Assembly (NCBI GenBank): GCA_949358305.1
Contig: OX442317.1
Coordinates: 10,048,186-10,112,185, forward strand
Reading direction: 5' to 3'
Length of the DNA: 64,000 bases
Source of the DNA: Strigamia acuminata
Taxonomy: Eukaryota > Arthropoda > Chilopoda > Geophilomorpha > Linotaeniidae
Position 1 is the stretch's first letter; every line of letters starts with the position of its first letter. The notes beneath the pieces were generated by a model. The model worked only from the letters and a program-made list of their open reading frames with translations, was not told where the DNA came from and searched no databases. Below are positions 60,201 to 64,000 of the stretch, piece by piece. A program made the translations under genes and the position numbers.

Positions 60201-61318
60201 GGCCGGAGCTGTACGCCCTCGCGAAGCCCTCGGCTGAAAACATAGTCGAGTGCCTTTACGACGTGGCAATGCGATTTGGGTTTCCCAGAAAACTCATTTC
60301 GGATAACGGCCCCCAATTCCGATCAAGAATATATAAGGACTTCTGTAGGAAATTTAAAATGGATGCATCGAACACCTCCACATATAATCCTCAGACAAAC
60401 CCAGTCGAGAGATTAAATAAAGACATAAAATATGCGCTGACAGTATTCACCGATATTCACAATCGATGGGACGAATACCTGCGAGAAATCGCTTTCAGCA
60501 TTCGCTCAACCGTGTCAAGAACACGCGAATTCTCACCGGCGTACCTCAACTTCGCCCGCGAATTAAGGATGCCATGGGACCCACGCGTTGCCGAAGCTGT
60601 TAACGTATTAGACCCGTCGAGCCCACATGAGTACGTGTGCCGGTTGGAACAGACTATATCCGACACGTACCAGCATATGATGGCGCATATTTTCAACATG
60701 AGAGAGAGAATCGCAGATAAAGAAGGCGATCTCGCTTTCGCGAACTTTAAAGTGAATGATCTAGTGTGGAAGGAGGCACACACGTTGTCCAATGCAGCGA
60801 GGGGCATCGCCGCCGGTTTAGCCGACAAGAGGGACGGTCCCTACGTAATTGTGGCCGAACACGGAGGCAACGCATACCAACTACGCCGCCTAGAGGACAA
60901 CAAAAATTTTCAGTCGATACATGGCCGAGATTTAAGGCCATATCTGCCAGAATTTCCACAGGAAATTTGGCTGGAAGGTCAGACACACAGCGGCCAAGGG
61001 GGCACCGTGGTCGACACGTTCCAAAAAACAAATGAAGCTGAAAATATAGCGGAGAGCGAGGATGAATTCTTCGACGCCGAATCCCCAGCCGACGAGGCTC
61101 CAGCTCAGCCGGAGCAAGCAATTTCGGAGAGGGAGGAAGCAGAAGAATGTACTTCTGAAATGGAAAATAAAAAAATTAATAATGAGAAAAATGCCAACAC
61201 ATCGGAGATGAACGAGCAAGTAGAGTCACGATCTACGAGCACGTCGAAAATCAACCTTCGACCACGACGAAGCAATAATCCGTTCATTCGGGACGGCAAA
61301 GTCGTGGGGAAGAACTAA
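57188..61318 (+). CDS. pol: Gypsy-2 pol: protease, RT, RNase H, integrase
   Basis: The frame is entered by -1 frameshift at 57188 and gives about 1376 residues to the stop at 61318. Domains in order: aspartic protease (LFGLLDSGADRSFI), reverse transcriptase with LCIDYRPLNAITV and catalytic VWAYLDDIIITSD, RNase H (LHTDASKIGLGAALLQ; ELECLAVIWAVRKFRDYLEY), HHCC finger (HPLASHSGIARTLY; CPRCQACRP) and integrase core with LSIDLMGP, ISDNGPQFRS and NPVERLNKDIK. The C-terminal tail is acidic, then basic. All key residues are seen. Confidence 0.92.
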   Translation, partial: LPSAGVAEINSASSAPAAEIKKKKYHTGPAGHALAEAQIKDRIQIVPKKEEEVTLTSMQVRTKPEVDMDWTDLPFNLEVEPQTLRVFHCNVTKAHCETLCMLPVEIENQKLFGLLDSGADRSFISEDIVKDLDIGKKVAQVNANVELLTANGYVKPRGVVRIMIDWKGGNLSHPFIVLPSHDKVFLLGMDIMAKLKIQPNPITRSWNWISPEGERSVPVVPQKLLDEAKDKEEYGRGLRKFVQDYDFAAFTLELQRSNVVDTLVEEAALRVNEASLLRRVLRKHERILTKTPGRTTEATHEIVLTTDKPIRVPYKGMNPQKRDIVTQMCQDMLDKGIVTQALGEYAMRIVLVMRPGSEPRLCIDYRPLNAITVIDPIQMPSIDSILRELSPFKWVTTMDLSKGYWQVELKPEDKLKTAFYSPIGRLMFNVMPFGLVNAPSTFQKLIESVLGDMLHDFVWAYLDDIIITSDTFEEHIDHIDRVVSRLAKAGLHIHPGKSKFCRKELAFLGYRIGVEGIAIDPEKVKAINGFPAPEDIKGVQRFMGMVNFFGRLLSGLAEVAAPITDLLRTDKEFEWTVQCEAAFSTIKQMLADVEKMPLPDLNRPFVLHTDASKIGLGAALLQTHVYNGISQEVPCMFISRKIQGAEKNYTATELECLAVIWAVRKFRDYLEYTNFEVQTDHQALSWLMKLKEPSGRLARWQLELMACDITITYRPGKYNHVADALSRAPASDPQGPDDDGEDDTHLLYCPTPRRIWRLRKANELPVMEPEDRTFCGFWTRTYQPAGTSDSTSAIQPPPPGETHKTLLRAFTAKIEEKTQYAPPTRREFVEHQAADTKCQIITQYLLNGEFPEGMTNPHRRKQFVKEATSYLIDDELLVKYHPTFQDDLSGAGNSVKVVVPASLHNRLLWLMHGHPLASHSGIARTLYRVKQLFFWPGARQKITKFIRHCPRCQACRPRDKVARNAMSLGPYAPFDCLSIDLMGPKPTTGNKNMYILVIMDVATRWPELYALAKPSAENIVECLYDVAMRFGFPRKLISDNGPQFRSRIYKDFCRKFKMDASNTSTYNPQTNPVERLNKDIKYALTVFTDIHNRWDEYLREIAFSIRSTVSRTREFSPAYLNFARELRMPWDPRVAEAVNVLDPSSPHEYVCRLEQTISDTYQHMMAHIFNMRERIADKEGDLAFANFKVNDLVWKEAHTLSNAARGIAAGLADKRDGPYVIVAEHGGNAYQLRRLEDNKNFQSIHGRDLRPYLPEFPQEIWLEGQTHSGQGGTVVDTFQKTNEAENIAESEDEFFDAESPADEAPAQPEQAISEREEAEECTSEMENKKINNEKNANTSEMNEQVESRSTSTSKINLRPRRSNNPFIRDGKVVGKN

Positions 61319-61698
61319 AAATAAAAGAAAATGTGATAACATGGAGCGGAGGCCTTGTAAAATAAAAAGATTTACTTACGAGAGCTGCTGCACATGTTGA
61401 GACGCGAAAATTTGGCTAAGTCCAAACTTCGCAACGAATTGTCGCAGTCACCACTAACAGACGAGAAGTTATGACGTATCGGGCGACCACGTGACAACGA
61501 AACCACGCGGTCGACCCCGTAGCGTCATTGCCAGCACGGCGGATCTCGCAAAATACGAGACGCGTTCGAGACCCACAATTCTCAGCGTCGATAGGCCCAG
61601 TTTCCGACTGTTTTTAACACGACGAGACGTGTTTTTTGCTTCTCCCCAAAGAGAAAACAAAGACCTCTCAAACAAAAACTTCTCTTTCCTAAATTGAA
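61319..61698 (+). other. Spacer after gypsy-2 pol
   Basis: It contains aataaaaagat and no LTR-like TGTGGTGACC start. No gene called. Confidence 0.5.
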
Positions 61699-61815
61699 AT
61701 GGCCGATCGACGCAACCCACGATTAGAGCCGAGCGCATCGTCGAGAGACGAGAGCGACGGCCTAATCGTAAATGCAGAAGAAGATGAGAATTGGGACGAA
61801 CAACCGCCGTTGCAG
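61699..61815 (+). CDS. Candidate first exon of the third gypsy-2 gene
   Basis: ATG 61699 opens a 39-codon acidic segment (MADRRNPRLEPSASSRDESD) ending ttgcag with a donor gtaaat at 61816. The phase is 0, which matches the open frame beginning after the acceptor attcag at 62371-62376. The link is inferred from phase and splice signals only. Confidence 0.4.
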
Positions 61816-62376
61816 GTAAATTAGTGTGATTTCCCCAGAGAAATCACATAATTCTTTGAATCTGTTGCATCCAACCCAGATTGGAGCGTGACTTGTGACT
61901 GATATATTTCTTTCTGTTTTATTGTTGATTTAAGGCTGGCTAAAAACCCGAGAGTGGACCCAGATTCACCTCGGAGTCAAGGCCGCCAAAAAACTAGAAC
62001 AAAGGAAGTGTTCGCGGAATGGCGTCGTGGCAAACCAAAACCAAAACTAAAGGTTTTCTTTCTTTTAAATTTAAACATCGTAATAAATTAAAATACGATT
62101 AGAGTTAAAATAAAAAAGTTTAACGTAAGAAATTAAAATTTAACGATCGGTTTTGCCTGCGACCCCTTCCAAAAAAGCGGATCACCTGAGTTCAAAAGTA
62201 GTGTTGGATCAGCGCTACGACGGCGGAGATCATCGCAGAACTGCGAAACAAGAAAATAAGACCGACGGCCGCAACAAAAGAAAGGAGTTGCTGCCACCGT
62301 CGATCTTGAGCATATTTCTGATCCCCATCGTTAACTGGGATTTATTATATTAATCTTGTGATCTAAAATTATTCAG
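61816..62376 (+). other. Probable intron between the two ORF3 parts
   Basis: AT-richer than its neighbours. It contains other open stretches (61940-62050 and 62153-62353) that do not join in phase with both flanks. Confidence 0.35.
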
Positions 62377-64000
62377 GTCGACCCGCTAGAATCGTGGGAC
62401 GCCCTGCCTCCGACGGCGTCAACCGCCAACAACATCTTTCGCGGAGCCCTGCCGATTTACCTGCGGCAGGCCTATCCTGCAGAGACCAGCGCCTGGAAAA
62501 TCCGATTGATGTATTCCAGGACCCTCGAGGAAAAATTCGAGCGATCAAAAACGCTGGTCGAGTGCATGACGAAGGAGATGAGGGAGCGAGTGGGGCCGCG
62601 GATCCCACCCGATGCGGATCCGCCGAGCCCCGTTTACTCCGGGTACCTGGAAGAGGCTTACCCAGGCACGGTGGCCGAGCTGCACACCTCCCATAGGTGG
62701 AGCGAGGCCCCGACCTTGGCAGCCCGCCAGAGAATAGTGGACGACGAGATCAAACGCTTAAAGCGCACCGAGACTCACGGAGTAACCCGAGTTCTCGAGA
62801 GAAACGGTTTCTCCCCCGAAGAAATCCGTAGATGGCTTCGCGACATCGAAGAAGATCATCTGACACCCAGATGGATACCGCCGGCGAATTTTACGGCCAC
62901 GCAGTCTGAGATGTGGCAGTTATACCACGCTGGTATCCTGGGAAGTCGCCGCCATCACAGAAGATCGAAGCGTCCGGCGGAGTCCGCCCCGCGCGGACCC
63001 GCACGAAGAAGACAGGCCGTCTCCCCAACAGAGGCCGGCCCGTCAACGAGTCGCGACTACCGCAGCCGCTCGAGCAGCTCCAGTTCCCGAACTCGAGTTG
63101 TCGTGCGCTCGGAGTGTCGCCGAGTAGTAACGCTCGAGCCTGCCTCGCCAGACGACGCGCGGGCTGAGCGAACGGTCGAATCTTCCGCCCACTGGGCTGC
63201 GAGGACCGAGACACACCAAGATCGAGGAAAGAAAAGATCCTCGTTGTTCATGGCGATTACCACACAGTCGTCAGATCAATCCTCGTCGCGACGAACCGTC
63301 TCATCACACCAGAGACCGAATTCTCCGACGGACGTCCCCCAGAGGACGGCCCAACGAAGATCCGTCGCAGCCAGCACCCGGAGGAATCGAAAGCGCAAAG
63401 TACGTCAGAAGTTGCGAGCACAATCCCTGATAGCTAAGGGATTAGAGAAGGAGCGAGAGATGGCCGCCGCGAAACGGTCCGAACCCCAGAGTCTCGGACC
63501 CACGGCTGGACCGTCCAGGCGCCAAGCAGAGATTGATTTGGGAGAGTTGACGGAAGAGCAAATGTCCCCAGATGAGTCGGACAAAGATGGGCCGGTTACA
63601 AAACAGGATCTGGCCGTAGCATTGAAGAACGCCTTCCGAGGATACGCGGCCAACCGGCCGTCGGGCTCAACACCGGCTGTGCCCACCGCGCTTGTGCCCC
63701 CACAAGTGCAATCGCGATGGCCGCCACTCCTCGAGGGTACAAACCCAGCCGTGACCGCTTGGACCCCTCCCCGGATGATTCCGGTGGGGGATCCAGCTCC
63801 GAAGCGGGTCAGATACGATAATCTACCCGGACTGGGCCGTCCACCGTCACCCCCAACGCCACGAGTGTGTCGACCTTATCGCAACGCCGAATGGTACGCC
63901 CAGCGAGAGATGGACGCTCGATGCCGGCGTGAAGCGGCCTATCCCCCACTCAGCGAGCTACAAGAATATCTGGCCGAATACGAGAACCCCGCGATTGCCG
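62377..64000 (+). CDS. Unrecognised long open frame (ORF3), runs off the window
   Basis: The frame is open without a stop for 541 codons, from the acceptor attcag/gtcgac to the right edge. The first ~190 residues look globular (ALPPTASTANNIFRGALPIY; LRQAYPAETSAWKIRLMYSR; FSPEEIRRWLRDIEEDHL). The rest is Arg/Ser/Pro-rich and probably disordered, with RS clusters (DYRSRSSSSSSRTR) and a basic stretch RRNRKRKVRQK that could be a nuclear-localisation or RNA-binding signal. High GC and CpG match gypsy-2 gag and pol. It has no envelope features (no signal peptide, furin site or membrane helix in the visible part). I recognise no family. Confidence 0.6.

Larger units (their letters stand above)
45986..64000 (+). 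mobile_element. Gypsy-2: Ty3/gypsy element, 5' part, split by copia-2
   Basis: The 5' LTR (45986-46378 plus 53553-53980, about 821 bp) is interrupted by copia-2. It is followed by a PBS, a large gag, pol in the -1 frame, and possibly a spliced third gene. No 3' LTR beginning TGTGGTGACC is seen before base 64000, so the element probably extends past the window. If the region after 61318 belongs to something else, the right limit would be nearer 61.4 kb. Confidence 0.75.

Noticed and set aside
61319..61345. TGTGATAACATGG after gypsy-2 pol as the 3' LTR start
   Set aside because: It follows a purine-rich tract and resembles TGTGGTGACCCAG at a few bases, but the following sequence does not match the 5' LTR.
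1..64000. CRISPR arrays, bacterial operons, rRNA operons or intact tRNA genes
   Set aside because: None seen; tandem arrays here lack spacer structure and the genes have eukaryotic introns.

Overview
The window is animal genomic DNA, most likely from an arthropod. The host genes have short GT-AG introns, one encodes a Spätzle-type cystine-knot cytokine, one is a 13-exon CD36/SCARB scavenger receptor, and one retroelement carries an F-type (errantivirus/baculovirus-like) envelope gene. I cannot name the species.

Layout, left to right. 1-5.8 kb is a DNA-transposon-like block: a minus-strand gene fusing a Mutator-type transposase domain to a YqaJ-type nuclease domain, flanked by inverted arrays of an 11-12 bp satellite-like motif. 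5.8-9 kb is mostly non-coding, with a small TIR element and a 20-bp minisatellite. 9.4-10.8 kb holds two tandem paralogous small membrane-protein genes with the same gene structure. 11.0-13.45 kb is RMND1, a mitochondrial inner-membrane translation factor. 13.5-15.6 kb has TIR elements and a long 22-bp satellite. 16.07-17.54 kb encodes a secreted Pro/Gln-repeat protein. 18.8-21.6 kb is a Spätzle-like gene. 21.6-24.7 kb has tandem repeats, a TIR element and a copia protease relic. 24.78-30.15 kb is the CD36-family receptor, whose introns are full of foldback and TIR elements.

30.46-64 kb is a nest of LTR retrotransposons. Copia-0 is visible only as its 3' LTR and a broken RNase H end. Copia-1 is inserted inside that RNase H gene; it lacks reverse transcriptase and has a degenerate integrase. 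Gypsy-1 (gag, pol, env and a small fourth ORF) sits inside one copia-1 LTR, with identical 352-bp LTRs and TSD AAAT. Gypsy-2 begins inside the other copia-1 LTR, and copia-2 (one 1667-codon gag-pol ORF, identical 528-bp LTRs, TSD GAATA) sits inside gypsy-2's 5' LTR. Both gypsy elements put pol in the -1 frame behind the same slippery heptamer A_AAA_AAC. Downstream of gypsy-2 pol there is a further unrecognised open frame of at least 541 codons that runs off the right edge; it may be a spliced third gene of that element.

The most unusual material is this third frame, the fourth ORF of gypsy-1, the RT-less copia-1 with one UAG between gag and its integrase-like frame, and the Mutator-YqaJ fusion in its satellite array. 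All calls come from reading the sequence; no database search was run.
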